A stretch of DNA of 59,264 nucleotides from a virus, in the IMG/VR virus record IMGVR_UViG_3300036832_000931, positions 1-59,264 of that record; one strand, given 5' to 3'. The translations under genes were made by a program, and so were the position numbers. Positions 13,610 through 21,926 of the stretch are shown one piece after another. Position 1 is the stretch's first letter; the number at the start of each line of letters is the position of its first letter. The notes beneath the pieces are model-generated. The model saw only the letters and a program-made list of their open reading frames with translations. It had not been told where the DNA came from and made no database searches.

Positions 13610-13745
13610 CAGTTTTCCTCCTCTTTTTTCGTCTGCAAATTTCGCTCAGGTATTAGCAATTTAAATAGGTGAAATCTTTCTCTTACATAGCTGCGATTCG
13701 ACGATTCTATAGCGTCTTATAGCGACACGACCTTTATTAGTTAAA

Positions 13746-15299
13746 CTAATGGCTTTCTTCCCCAAAAATACCCCCCTGATCGTCGTGGCTGGCGAGGATG
13801 TAACCAGTCGCTCTACCCTTCCCGTGGCGGTTGACCAGATGCTCTTTCACAGCCTGCCTGAGTCCCGCGAGGATCCAGTCTGCGCCCTTCCCAGTATGGT
13901 TGATGAGCTGAGCCTTGGTCGAGCCTCCCCCGAGCGCCTGTAATGCTTCGATGACTGAAGGCATTGCTACCCGTCCCCTGTGCTCACTGAACAAGCCACC
14001 CAGCGTTATCAGCCGTGTCTTCTCATCGAAGAGAACAAGCTCCTCCTTTAATACGCCAGTATCGCCATAACCGCCTTTACCAGTGACAAAAGCATTTACG
14101 CCGCTCGACTTGCGTCGGACCACCATTCGCATGCGATGCTGCGCCGTCCAGGCCGTATGCCCCGCAAACGCTTCCTCTGGATCACGCGGGTCGAGTGCTT
14201 TGGCCTCACTCTTCGGCGCGTGCCCCGTGACCAGTCCGCTGAAGTTGCGTTGACGTACGCACTCGAGCAGCGGATTCTGCTCGTTCATCGTAATCCGGTT
14301 GGTATCGCCAGAGTTATTGGGTGGCATCCCAAAAAAGTCGAAGAGAGTATCGAGGATAAAGGTCTTGCAGCCCAGCTTGTTCATCCAGTAATCGAACCAC
14401 TCCACCGCCTCCTCGGTGAAGCGGAAATGTGCTTTGCTCGACTCAACGATGTAGATAACTTCTTTGAGTTCCCAAAACCCGATATTCTCGCTCCACGCCT
14501 CGAACTCCTTGGCGGATACCACGACCAGCGTCTTGGACTGGCGGCACTTCCGCCCCAGCACCTCCGCTCCGAGCGCCCAGGCGCGAGCGAAGTTCATCGC
14601 CATCGTGGATTTGCCGCTGCCTATCAGGCCGGTCAGCACCGCTGAGCAGCCGTCTCTGATCAGTCCTTCCACCGAGTAGTCGCGACTGTCCGCCCGCATG
14701 GCCTCGTACGCCGCGTAAGCGTCGATTGGAGCGCGTTGTTCGAAGGCGGCTAGCTTCGGGTCCACCTTCGCCGGCAGCTGAGTCTTTTTGACCGGGACGA
14801 TCAGGCGGGAGATCCCCTCCAGTTCACCTCGTACATGCTCTCCGTCCAGCCCCTCCGGCACTGCGTAGCCGGGAACCTGCGTCACGAGCATCTCAAGGGA
14901 CTGCGTGAGTTGTTTGAAGAGCTCATCGCCCTCGAGCTTCCGCAGAGTCTGGTCCTGGACCATCATGCTCTCAGCGACCTGATAGACCCGCGCATTCCAG
15001 CGCAGCAGATTGGCTTGGAACTCATCCTCCTGCTCATCCGCTCCCGGCTCCCTGAGTACAACCTCCTGACGCGGCGGCGGTGGTGGCAGCGCTGGCGGGT
15101 CTTCCAGCAGCCGTGCGAGCGCAGCCGCTACAGCAGACGGCCGGAAACAACTTGGACAGTTAAACTTCAGCTCATCGCCATTGATGATGACGTAAGCATT
15201 CTTGGCTTCACATAACGGACAGGTGAACTCGAGACGGTCTGGCCGTCCGTTGCGATGCCCATCGGGAAGACGTGTTAGTAATTGATCGACGTTAGCCAT
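13746..15299 (-). CDS. RecA-like ATPase with N-terminal zinc finger (AAA_25/RepA type)
   Basis: ATG 15299 follows a GGAGGGGGG site. Residues 27-51 hold CPLC...CPSC, a zinc finger like those of primases. A Pro-rich linker follows, then a RecA-fold ATPase: Walker A GLIGSGKS (224-231) and a Walker B-like FILDTLFDFF (D317). This resembles AAA_25/RepA and DnaB-like ATPases, and zinc finger plus ATPase recalls phage primase-helicase proteins, although no TOPRIM residues are visible. Likely a replication ATPase or helicase loader. The C-terminus (from about 450) looks like a winged helix. Confidence 0.75.
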   Translation of the reverse strand: MANVDQLLTRLPDGHRNGRPDRLEFTCPLCEAKNAYVIINGDELKFNCPSCFRPSAVAAALARLLEDPPALPPPPPRQEVVLREPGADEQEDEFQANLLRWNARVYQVAESMMVQDQTLRKLEGDELFKQLTQSLEMLVTQVPGYAVPEGLDGEHVRGELEGISRLIVPVKKTQLPAKVDPKLAAFEQRAPIDAYAAYEAMRADSRDYSVEGLIRDGCSAVLTGLIGSGKSTMAMNFARAWALGAEVLGRKCRQSKTLVVVSAKEFEAWSENIGFWELKEVIYIVESSKAHFRFTEEAVEWFDYWMNKLGCKTFILDTLFDFFGMPPNNSGDTNRITMNEQNPLLECVRQRNFSGLVTGHAPKSEAKALDPRDPEEAFAGHTAWTAQHRMRMVVRRKSSGVNAFVTGKGGYGDTGVLKEELVLFDEKTRLITLGGLFSEHRGRVAMPSVIEALQALGGGSTKAQLINHTGKGADWILAGLRQAVKEHLVNRHGKGRATGYILASHDDQGGIFGEESH

Positions 15300-15461
15300 C
15301 AACCCCCCCTCCGGTTCTGTCTATCTACTCAGGTTTTACCTTGGTGCCAAATGATCACCCGTAAAAAACGGGTGCGCGGATTTTACTACACACAAACGAT
15401 CACACAAATCTCCTTCGTCATTTGATCGTCTATCTAAATGCCTAGATTTATTGAATAATAG

Positions 15462-15489
15462 AGAAGAGGGCCGATAATGACCCTCTTCT
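15462..15489. terminator. 9-bp hairpin, possible terminator
   Basis: AGAAGAGGG (15462-15470) pairs exactly with CCCTCTTCT (15481-15489) around a 10-nt loop; U-poor flanks make this uncertain. Confidence 0.4.
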
Positions 15490-15515
15490 GGACATGCTAA
15501 CAATCTGTTACATAA

Positions 15516-15536
15516 GTCTACTATGTAGTAGTAGAC
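15516..15536. promoter_or_regulatory. 8-bp palindrome, possible operator or arm site
   Basis: GTCTACTA (15516-15523) and TAGTAGAC (15529-15536) around TGTAG. Confidence 0.35.
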
Positions 15537-15721
15537 CGTTTGCGGCGGGTAACTTCTGCTATCAACAAGTGGACAGCCGGTTAATCCTGACTTAGCACTA
15601 CTTGACTTGCCATCCATCGACCACGCCCTCTACCGCCACGGGCAAAATTTCGGGCAAACCACCACACCCACTTGTGTCACCTATCCCGATTCGGCAGAAG
15701 GTCTTCACTGCTCACACTCAG

Positions 15722-15913
15722 TCAGCTCAGCCCGCCCGGTTTGACCCGACGCTCATCGATGAACCGCTCGAGCGCGGCGGGATCATAGCGCACGCGCTTG
15801 CCGAGCTTTATATACTCCGGCCCTTTTTTTTCGAGCCTCCATTTTTGAAGACACTGAACGGTCACGCGGAGGATCCCTGCCACTTCGCGCTCAGACATCA
15901 AGTCGGTCGTCAT
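15722..15913 (-). CDS. xis: AlpA-type excisionase / MerR-like HTH protein (63 aa)
   Basis: Start at ATG 15913, behind GGGGAGGGGCGAGTTA. The sequence LMSEREVAGILRVTVQCLQK followed by W-R, G-P-x-Y-I-K-L-G-K-R-V-R-Y is the HTH_17/AlpA winged-helix pattern of phage excisionases. It overlaps the end of the integrase gene by 23 nt, the usual int-xis arrangement. It probably bends DNA at the attachment site and steers the integrase to excision. Assignment rests on motif and position. Confidence 0.85.
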   Translation of the reverse strand: MTTDLMSEREVAGILRVTVQCLQKWRLEKKGPEYIKLGKRVRYDPAALERFIDERRVKPGGLS

Positions 15914-17099
15914 TAACTCGCCCCTCCCCAGCGTCTGGTATAGTTTCATCCACCGGTTCCTGCGTGGAAGCAGTGAAACGTTCTGGCTCATGCTCATCAC
16001 GCGCAGCGCTGTAGATGTATCGAGCGTAGTACTTGAACACGGTCTCAAGCCGATCGCCCATCAGCTCCGCGACCTGACCAGGGGTTAGCCCTTGCTCGAA
16101 ACAGTCCACGGCGAACGAATGCCTCATGACGTTCGGAGCTCGATACTTCAGCCCCGTCGCCTTGAACATCGGCCGCCAGTTGCGGTTGGTCCAGTTCTGC
16201 AGATTGAGACGTGCCCCTCGACGACCACGGAAGATCAGGCCCGTTTCATCGATCGGGATGTCTAACCGGCTGAGCACGGCCATGAGCCGTGCCGCGTTTC
16301 TCGGGGGCAGCTTTACAGTACGATGTGCGCGTTTCGTCTTGGTTCCTCGTATCGTAGCCCACTTCCCAGTGTCAGGAAGATCTTCCCGCAGAAGACCCAG
16401 CACCTCCGACGGTCGAGGCCCCAGGGCAAAGCCCAGTTCCACGATCGACCAGTCTTGGACGGTCTTGGCTACCGCCGACAGCTTCAACTGATCGGCCGGT
16501 GGAATGGGATCGATCTCCTCAGTCGCGCCTGAGGGCGGGTTCTCGATAAACTTCATCGGGTTTTTGCTGATCACCTCATCCGCTTCAAGCATCAAGAAGA
16601 TCTTCCGCAGCCGCTGAATGAACTGAGCTATCAGCCGATCCGGCTTGCCGGGGCGGTCTGACCGCCGCTCTACCCCATCGATCGCAGCCTGGATGTCCTT
16701 ACGCATAATCTCGCGCACGTCCATCTCCCCCAGCGCGGTGCCGTCGAGAAAGCGGCTGAACAAATACTCAACCCCCTTCGTCGTCTTTGCGCTTCTATAC
16801 TTCTGGGTATTCAGCCACTGCCGAGCTACGACGCGAAGAACCATAACGGGAGCAGCCGCCGCTTCCGCCTCTGCCACAGCCTTCAGCGCTTTGGCCGCCA
16901 TCGAATTGGGGAAGAATTCTTCAAGTGTGAACGTACCCTCCTTGATCGCATGGGTGACCCGCCGCTCAAGCGACGCGTACTGGCGACGATTCTCTTTGGT
17001 TGCACGCACGCCCTTGCCGACGCTGGGCCGATAAACCTTGCCCTGCCAGCGGAACTCCAGACACAGCCGGTTACGATTGCCTTTGATAAGTGATGCCAT
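15891..17099 (-). CDS. int: Tyrosine-type integrase (402 aa)
   Basis: Residues 1-50 form an arm-site binding domain (DUF3596-like), about 85-185 the core-binding SAM-like domain, and 205-365 the catalytic domain. Catalytic landmarks: GPRPSE (R229), K254/K256 on the beta hairpin, MRHSFA (R326, H327), and VFKYYARY with the nucleophile Y357 or Y358. Length is typical. The tail carries an antisense hairpin repeat (15955-15979), read as RFTASTQEP (374-382), which lengthens the C-terminus after the nucleophile helix. Catalyses site-specific insertion of the phage into the host chromosome. Confidence 0.93.
   Translation of the reverse strand: MASLIKGNRNRLCLEFRWQGKVYRPSVGKGVRATKENRRQYASLERRVTHAIKEGTFTLEEFFPNSMAAKALKAVAEAEAAAAPVMVLRVVARQWLNTQKYRSAKTTKGVEYLFSRFLDGTALGEMDVREIMRKDIQAAIDGVERRSDRPGKPDRLIAQFIQRLRKIFLMLEADEVISKNPMKFIENPPSGATEEIDPIPPADQLKLSAVAKTVQDWSIVELGFALGPRPSEVLGLLREDLPDTGKWATIRGTKTKRAHRTVKLPPRNAARLMAVLSRLDIPIDETGLIFRGRRGARLNLQNWTNRNWRPMFKATGLKYRAPNVMRHSFAVDCFEQGLTPGQVAELMGDRLETVFKYYARYIYSAARDEHEPERFTASTQEPVDETIPDAGEGRVNDDRLDV
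15955..15979 (+). repeat. Hairpin repeat antisense within the integrase gene
   Basis: CTGC/GCAG copy on the strand opposite to the integrase mRNA, in frame and without a stop in the integrase reading frame. Confidence 0.9.
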
Positions 17100-17151
17100 C
17101 CTCTTCTTCTCCTTGCGGTTATTTCTCTATTTTCTAGTGGTCTGAGCTGAG

Positions 17152-17176
17152 GTTTCACTGCTAATACGCAGGAACC
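17152..17176 (-). repeat. Hairpin repeat abutting a repressor-like gene
   Basis: CTGC/GCAG copy; its first G is the G of the TAG stop of the gene at 17176-17424. It lies 53 nt upstream of the integrase start. Confidence 0.9.
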
Positions 17177-17424
17177 TACTTCCACTCGCCGGTCAAATAC
17201 TCGATCGGGCGTCCGGACAGTTCCGACCACTGCTTTAAATATGGACAATTCAGCGGCAACACCCGATGCTTCTGCAGGCGGTAGAGCACCCGCCAGTGGT
17301 GGCCGATGGCCTTGGCGACCTGCAGCATCGACGTAAAGTTGTTGCGTTTTCTGATCTGCGAGATCGCATCGAGCACGCGGTTGGTGGCGATCGTCTCCTC
17401 GCCGGGGATGTACTGATATTCCAC
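17176..17424 (-). CDS. Cro/CI-like DNA-binding protein (82 aa)
   Basis: GTG 17424 follows AAGGAGAAGCGAA. The sequence TSMLQVAKAIGHHWRVLYRL resembles the helix-turn-helix of Cro-like phage regulators, followed by L-x-x-W-x-x-L-S-G-R-P, typical of YdaS/Cro families. It faces the RecT operon across about 300 bp that contains the GTGTCA...TGACAC palindrome, the position of an immunity repressor or Cro. Which of the two is unclear. Confidence 0.6.
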   Translation of the reverse strand: MEYQYIPGEETIATNRVLDAISQIRKRNNFTSMLQVAKAIGHHWRVLYRLQKHRVLPLNCPYLKQWSELSGRPIEYLTGEWK

Positions 17425-17460
17425 TTCGCTTCTCCTTTTTTTGTCCCCGCCGGTAAGACC

Positions 17461-17477
17461 GTGTCAGACAATGACAC
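17461..17477. promoter_or_regulatory. Operator-like palindrome
   Basis: GTGTCA (17461-17466) and TGACAC (17472-17477) around GACAA, in the divergent region between the repressor-like gene and the RecT operon. The rest of 17425-17720 holds a repeat copy and no gene I can support. Confidence 0.45.
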
Positions 17478-17683
17478 GACGGCGGCTGATGTGCAACCAT
17501 ACCACTGCCGCAGCGTCAGTACCAGCTAATTTTGGTAACTAAGAGTCAATGTTGGTTATTAGTAGTGGATCATAGTGACGCCTTATAGGCACATGCGCGG
17601 TTACATTTGACCACTTCGAGTGAGCGTGCTAGTTCTCCAAAACCGACGCAATCGCGTCAGCCTGAACGACAGACTTCGTGCAT

Positions 17684-17709
17684 GGTTCCTGCGTTAAGAG
17701 CAGCGAAAC
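17684..17709 (+). repeat. Hairpin repeat in the RecT operon leader
   Basis: CTGC/GCAG copy with the bulge T changed to C. It ends one base before the GGAGGGG ribosome site of the gene starting at 17721. Confidence 0.85.
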
Positions 17710-17720
17710 TGGAGGGGAAA

Positions 17721-18008
17721 GTGTCTGTATACAGTCAACTTACGATCGTAGACGCCAAGCCGCGCATCATCCAGCAGTGCAGAGAGCAGGTCGTCAGGGT
17801 GATGGCGCAGCTGAAGTACTGCCATAACCTGCCGCTCATCATCAGAGACCCGTCGTTCCCCTTCGAGGATGTCCCGTGGCACGTAGAGGGACTTACCCCC
17901 GACCAGTTCGGGCGCATCGTGCCGCTCCTGATCGAAATACAACTCATCATGAAACGCGAAGACAAAGCGGAGGAAACCAATGGCCGACAATGCCCTGACG
18001 CTGCTTGA
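17721..18008 (+). CDS. Hypothetical protein upstream of RecT (95 aa)
   Basis: Start at GTG 17721, behind GGAGGGGAAA; the longer frame to 17607 includes the repeat and has no ribosome site. No domain recognised (IIQQCREQVVRVMAQLKYCH). It overlaps recT by 29 nt, so it is probably coexpressed and may serve recombination. Confidence 0.6.
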   Translation: MSVYSQLTIVDAKPRIIQQCREQVVRVMAQLKYCHNLPLIIRDPSFPFEDVPWHVEGLTPDQFGRIVPLLIEIQLIMKREDKAEETNGRQCPDAA

Positions 18009-18897
18009 GCAGCAGAAAAACGAGATCCTGCAGACGCTGCCGGCGTCGATATCGCCTGAGCGGTGGTGGCAGCTCGCCATTCAGATAATCAAAAACCCAA
18101 CGCTGAATCGCTGCACCCCGGTCTCTTTGGTCGAGAGCTTACGTCAGATCGCGGCGTGGGGCCTCGAGCTCGATAACGAGGAAGCCACCATAATTCCCTA
18201 CGGTCAGCAGGCTACGCCTACGGCCATGATGAAGGGCGTGGTACGCCGCGTCATCGAGTCAGGTGCCGCCGTCCACGTCTACGCTGAGATCATCTGCGAG
18301 GGTGAGGCGATCCGTATTTCTTCCGGTACCACCGGCCGGAATATCGAGCACGAGCTAAGTTTCGGTTCACGCGGAAAGATCCTCGGGGCTTACGCAGTTG
18401 CGATCCTGCCCGGTGGTCTGACCGACTTCGAGCTCTTTGGCCAGAACGACATCGAGGCGATCCAGAAAGCTGCACTGCGCGTCAGCGGGGGTAAACCCTC
18501 TCCTGCGTGGCAGAGCTTCCCCGGCGAGATGCTCAAGAAGTCGGTGCTGCGCCGTCTCTGTAAGCGCCTTCGCGGTACTCGCGATACGGACGAGGCGCAT
18601 CGCTTCGACACCATGATGGACGGAATGAAGCGCGTCGAGCCTGAGCCTACCGCACCGCTTACCCCTGATGAAATGCCCAAGCCGGCAGAGCCGGTAGCGG
18701 AGACACCCTCGGCAGCTTTGGTTGATGAGGCTCAGATCGCCGTAATTGACGACAACGCACAGTCGACCGGAATTCCACCCAAGAAGTACGCGAAGCTCAT
18801 GCAGGAATTCGGCATTGCCGAGGAGTGTCAACTGCCGTCGGACAAATTGCCGGCGTTCTTAAGGCGCATGCACGAGCTAGCCGAGGCCAGCAACTAA
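17980..18897 (+). CDS. recT: RecT-family single-strand annealing protein (305 aa)
   Basis: ATG 17980 follows GCGGAGGAAACCA. The body matches RecT: an early helix, then PVSLVESLRQIAAWGLELD, EATIIPYG, MKGVVRRVIESGA, and a core ending FPGEMLKKSVLRRLCKRL. RecT coats single-stranded DNA and anneals complementary strands. The C-terminal 90 residues are acidic and Pro-rich, then helical. Its partner nuclease is probably the protein at 19175-19765. Confidence 0.9.
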   Translation: MADNALTLLEQQKNEILQTLPASISPERWWQLAIQIIKNPTLNRCTPVSLVESLRQIAAWGLELDNEEATIIPYGQQATPTAMMKGVVRRVIESGAAVHVYAEIICEGEAIRISSGTTGRNIEHELSFGSRGKILGAYAVAILPGGLTDFELFGQNDIEAIQKAALRVSGGKPSPAWQSFPGEMLKKSVLRRLCKRLRGTRDTDEAHRFDTMMDGMKRVEPEPTAPLTPDEMPKPAEPVAETPSAALVDEAQIAVIDDNAQSTGIPPKKYAKLMQEFGIAEECQLPSDKLPAFLRRMHELAEASN

Positions 18898-18917
18898 ACA
18901 AGGGAGGACGGGGGTAG

Positions 18918-19178
18918 ATGGCATTACGAGCAACCGCGTGGGCGTGGCGGCAGGAGTTGCGGGCTTCGGAGAAGCTGGTCTTACTGGCGCTGACTGATCT
19001 GGCGATTAACGGTGAATACGTGACATGGCTTGGGCAACCCAGGCTATGCGCCAAAACCGGTCAGTCACGCACCACCATGAAGCGCGCACTTGAGGCACTG
19101 GCTGAGAAGGGGCTGATCGAACGCAGACAGAATGTAGTTCATCTGCACGTACCGCCAGCCCTCGAGATACGAGCGTGA
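18918..19178 (+). CDS. Winged-helix protein, HTH_36 type (86 aa)
   Basis: ATG 18918 follows GGGAGGACGGGGGTAG. The sequence LRASEKLVLLALTDLAINGE, then C-A-K-T-G-Q-S-R-T-T-M-K-R-A-L-E-A-L and GLIERR is the HTH_36 winged helix found at the start of phage replication initiators. Without further domains it may be a stand-alone initiator or a regulator. The stop overlaps the next GTG. Confidence 0.7.
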   Translation: MALRATAWAWRQELRASEKLVLLALTDLAINGEYVTWLGQPRLCAKTGQSRTTMKRALEALAEKGLIERRQNVVHLHVPPALEIRA

Positions 19179-19765
19179 AACTCGAGCTCCCACATGTGAC
19201 CGGCCCGCGCTATGACCAGTTGGGCAATAAAGTGTCTGACGGTTTGCTGCACTGGGCAGGCATTTATTACCCCGGATACACGCCTAGGGATATCCAGATG
19301 TATTACAACCGCGGGCAGTTCATTGACGCCGCCTGTAATCTGCTGGCTAAAGGTCAGGCGCTCCATCCCTACACGGTAACAAAAGCCGCGCAGGAAGGAT
19401 GGACGGGCTTTCTCGATGCCTATCGCGATTTTCTCGATAAGGAGGAGTTCCTGCCGACTCATTGCGCGGTGCGAGTCGTCAATCGGATCGAGCGGTATCA
19501 GGGAACCTACGATCAACGCGGCATGCTGAAGGGCGAGCCGTTTATGCTCGATCTGAAGACCGGCACCGCGCCCTCGTGGACAGGTCTGCAGATAGCCTTC
19601 TACACCCTCGCACTGGAGGACACGTTATATCGGGACATCAAACGGGCGGCGCTGGAGCTGCACGCTGACGGTACCTACAGCCTGATTTATTACAAGGAAT
19701 GGAAGGATTTCGATAAAGCGCGTCTTTTGGCGCGCGCATACTGGACGGCTCAGGAATATCTCTAA
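19175..19765 (+). CDS. PD-(D/E)XK nuclease, RecB/Cas4-like (196 aa)
   Basis: GTG 19175 overlaps the previous stop (GTGA). The catalytic signature is FMLDLKTG (D-x-K) followed by LQIAFYTLAL, the Q-x-x-x-Y motif of RecB/Cas4-type nucleases. With RecT two genes upstream it most likely supplies 5'-3' resection for annealing recombination, like RecE. Shorter than typical Cas4, and the Fe-S Cys residues are absent. Confidence 0.75.
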   Translation: MKLELPHVTGPRYDQLGNKVSDGLLHWAGIYYPGYTPRDIQMYYNRGQFIDAACNLLAKGQALHPYTVTKAAQEGWTGFLDAYRDFLDKEEFLPTHCAVRVVNRIERYQGTYDQRGMLKGEPFMLDLKTGTAPSWTGLQIAFYTLALEDTLYRDIKRAALELHADGTYSLIYYKEWKDFDKARLLARAYWTAQEYL

Positions 19766-19783
19766 GAGAAAAGAGGGGGTGCT

Positions 19784-20617
19784 ATGAGCACTGAAACAAC
19801 AACAGACGAAGCGAAAGCATTAGCGGTCGAGATACAACCAGCGCGCAGCGGGTTTGAGAAAGCACTGCTCACTCTTAATGACCTGAACGGGGCAGAACTG
19901 GCCCAAGCTGGTCGTCTCGGTGAGCGGCGTATCGAGTGGGTCAAGCTGATCGACCAGCAGGCGGCCGAGTGGTTCAAGAAGGTGGGTGAACGTCTGGCTC
20001 CGGGTAAGAAAAAAGCCTACGACGCATGGAAGGCGTGGACCCGTCTTGAGGACGAGATGACCGCGCCGGCTAGGACCATCCGTGAGCGGGCGCGTCCTAT
20101 AATTGGTCAGTATCAGCTGGAGCTGACCCGTCAATCCGAGGCTCAGGCAGCACAGTTACGCGAGGAACAGCGCAAAGCTGATGAGGAGCAGCGGCGGGAT
20201 CATGAGGAGGAAGCGGCACGCATCCGCGCTGAGGCTGAGAGGCTCGATGCTCAAGGCGACACGGCGGCGGCTGAGGAAAAGCTGCTCGAGGCTGAGTACG
20301 TGGAGACCCAGCCGATCGTACCGGTGGCGGTTACTGCGGAACAGGTCGCCCGTCCGAAGGTCGACGCTGGCCGCCTCGTTTACTGGCGTCGTCTAGTCAA
20401 CGCTCATCTTTTCTTGCACTGGGTGACGAAAGAACATCCTCGCCTACCGGTGCGTAACGGCCCCGACGACAGCAATGAGCATGTCATCGAGGGGTATGGG
20501 TGGACGCTGACTCTGAAGTTCGATGCGAGCTGGAAGAGCAAAGACGGGAGCGTCGATATACCGGGCATCGCGGTGACGCGAGGCTATGAAGCTCGCAATG
20601 CTCGGGGCAGAAAATAG
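19784..20617 (+). CDS. Coiled-coil protein of the recombination operon (277 aa)
   Basis: ATG 19784 follows AGAGGGGGTGCT. Residues 110-175 form a long charged coiled coil (EAQAAQLREEQRKADEEQRR), followed by a compact C-terminal part with many aromatic residues. Similar proteins sit beside RecT genes in other phages; no activity known to me. The N-terminus (STETTTD) shares GAGCACTGAAAC with repeat 3' ends, possibly by chance. Confidence 0.65.
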   Translation: MSTETTTDEAKALAVEIQPARSGFEKALLTLNDLNGAELAQAGRLGERRIEWVKLIDQQAAEWFKKVGERLAPGKKKAYDAWKAWTRLEDEMTAPARTIRERARPIIGQYQLELTRQSEAQAAQLREEQRKADEEQRRDHEEEAARIRAEAERLDAQGDTAAAEEKLLEAEYVETQPIVPVAVTAEQVARPKVDAGRLVYWRRLVNAHLFLHWVTKEHPRLPVRNGPDDSNEHVIEGYGWTLTLKFDASWKSKDGSVDIPGIAVTRGYEARNARGRK

Positions 20618-20626
20618 GGGATAGAG

Positions 20627-20866
20627 ATGAAAATCCCATCAGAGGAACTCGATATTATCGCGACCACCGTCGCTGAGATCGAACAGATCCTAAAAGGAAA
20701 AGGGTCCGCTATGCAGGGGGCAATCCTGGGCGATCTGCTCGCGACATGGCTGCACGGTCATAGCGACGTAGATGATGATCCAGTCAAGACAGCAGAAGTG
20801 CGCGATGAGCTACTCGCGGTACATATCAATTATGTCAAGCTGCTGGTGGCAGCGAACGACCTATAG
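20627..20866 (+). CDS. Small hypothetical protein (79 aa)
   Basis: ATG 20627 follows GGGGATAGAG. Helical and acidic, no family recognised. Its TAG shares the G with the first base of the repeat at 20866-20890, the same abutment seen at 17176, 36814 and others. Confidence 0.6.
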   Translation: MKIPSEELDIIATTVAEIEQILKGKGSAMQGAILGDLLATWLHGHSDVDDDPVKTAEVRDELLAVHINYVKLLVAANDL

Positions 20867-20890
20867 GTTCCTGCGTGTGAGCAGTGAAAC
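20866..20890 (+). repeat. Hairpin repeat between small gene and methyltransferase
   Basis: CTGC/GCAG copy starting on the last base of a TAG stop and ending 16 nt before the methyltransferase ATG. Confidence 0.9.
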
Positions 20891-20906
20891 CAGAGCATGT
20901 CGGTTC

Positions 20907-21821
20907 ATGAGCATCAAAGTCTTCTACAACGACAACGACCTGTATTGCGTGGAATGGTTAAACAATCTAATCGAGGCAGGGCACCTGCCGGAAGGAACCG
21001 TTGATGGCCGCAGCATCGAAGACCTTGAGCCCGCCGACCTTGACAGATATACGCACGCGCATTTCTTCTGCGGACTTGGAGGCTGGCCCTACGCCCTCGA
21101 GCTTACCGGGTGGCCACCAGACCAGCCTGTTTGGACCGGCAGCCCACCCTGTCAGCCCTTCAGCGCCGCCGGCAAAAGACAAGGAGACGCTGATAGCCGG
21201 GACTTGTGGTCGGCTTGGTTCCGGCTCATCCAAGAGTGTCGCCCTGCAACAATCTTTGGTGAACAGGTTGATGGAGCGATTGGGTGGGGATGGTGGGATC
21301 GAGTATGCGCTGACCTGGAAGGCGAAGATTACGCCTGCGCGGCGGCGCTATTGCCAGCTTGCAGCGTCGGCGCGCCCCATCTCCGCAACCGGCTTTTCTG
21401 GGTCGCAACCCTTGACGGGCTGGCCGACGCCAAACCCCCCGACCGGTGGTCGTTCAATCTTAAACATCGACCAGATGGACCCGACGGGCCGGACGGTGGA
21501 CGGCCGGAAACATACGGCGAGTCTGGAACACGCGGTGAAATTCACGGGCTGGGCAACACCGACCTCGCGCGACCACAAGGACGGAGCCTCGGACCTGAGC
21601 AACGTTCCGATCAACTGTCTGCTTGGGCGGCAAGCACGCCTATCTGGTGCAGTGATGGAAAGTGGCGGCGGGTACCGCTTGAACCACGGTTTCAGCCTTT
21701 GGCTGATGGGCTACCCGGTCGACGAGTGGCTGTCCTGCGTGCCGCGGGGAACGCCATCGTCTCCCAAGTCGCGGCAGAGTTCGTAAGAGCATTTCTCGAG
21801 GTTCCTGCATGTGAGCAGTGA
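20907..21821 (+). CDS. dcm: DNA cytosine-C5 methyltransferase (304 aa)
   Basis: ATG 20907. Motif I FFCGLGG (53-59), motif IV GSPPCQPFS with catalytic C82, motif VI as GEQV (E119, usually ENV), motif VIII HLRNR, and a C-terminal AAGNAI (motif X) identify a C5-methyltransferase. The recognition domain (about 175-265) is short, Gly/Pro/Asp-rich and overlaps a second gene in another frame. Methylates cytosine, probably to protect phage DNA from restriction or to regulate it. The C-terminus VPACEQ and the TGA are encoded by the repeat at 21800-21824. Confidence 0.88.
   Translation: MSIKVFYNDNDLYCVEWLNNLIEAGHLPEGTVDGRSIEDLEPADLDRYTHAHFFCGLGGWPYALELTGWPPDQPVWTGSPPCQPFSAAGKRQGDADSRDLWSAWFRLIQECRPATIFGEQVDGAIGWGWWDRVCADLEGEDYACAAALLPACSVGAPHLRNRLFWVATLDGLADAKPPDRWSFNLKHRPDGPDGPDGGRPETYGESGTRGEIHGLGNTDLARPQGRSLGPEQRSDQLSAWAASTPIWCSDGKWRRVPLEPRFQPLADGLPGRRVAVLRAAGNAIVSQVAAEFVRAFLEVPACEQ
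21001..21786 (+). CDS. Overlapping-frame phage protein inside the methyltransferase gene
   Basis: In a different frame, fully inside the methyltransferase, runs a 261-codon frame with features of a known phage protein family: EYALTWKAKITPARRRYCQL, then GWPTP, LLGRQARLSG, YRLNHGFSLWLMGYP and TPSSPKSRQSS. I recall this pattern (YALTWK...LNP-x-x-S-R-W-L-M-G-Y-P-x-E-W...T-P-S-S-R-K-S) as a recurrent phage protein, often labelled methyltransferase. The true start is unclear; the recognisable part begins near 21180. No strong ribosome site is seen, so frameshifting or coupled initiation is possible. Confidence 0.6.
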   Translation: MMAAASKTLSPPTLTDIRTRISSADLEAGPTPSSLPGGHQTSLFGPAAHPVSPSAPPAKDKETLIAGTCGRLGSGSSKSVALQQSLVNRLMERLGGDGGIEYALTWKAKITPARRRYCQLAASARPISATGFSGSQPLTGWPTPNPPTGGRSILNIDQMDPTGRTVDGRKHTASLEHAVKFTGWATPTSRDHKDGASDLSNVPINCLLGRQARLSGAVMESGGGYRLNHGFSLWLMGYPVDEWLSCVPRGTPSSPKSRQSS

Positions 21822-21907
21822 AACATCAAGCTGAGCACTGCGCCTTAAGGTTTTTTTCTTAAAGCGCATGTACAATCGAACAGGTTCCTGCGTACCAGCA
21901 GTGAAAC
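21800..21907 (+). repeat. Two hairpin repeats after the methyltransferase
   Basis: Copies at 21800-21824 (loop ATGTGA, supplies the methyltransferase stop) and 21883-21907. Between them, 21839-21866 holds a different 10-bp hairpin, GCGCCTTAAG/CTTAAAGCGC, with T7 in its loop. Confidence 0.88.
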
Positions 21908-21926
21908 GTTATGCAGTTGCTCTATC

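Larger units (their letters stand above)
15300..15721. other. Gene-free control region next to excisionase
   Basis: About 420 bp without a convincing gene. It contains three exact hairpins: CACCCGT/ACGGGTG (15356-15374), AGAAGAGGG/CCCTCTTCT (15462-15489) and GTCTACTA/TAGTAGAC (15516-15536). Being next to xis and int, it could hold attP, but no common core can be seen without the host sequence. Confidence 0.55.
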
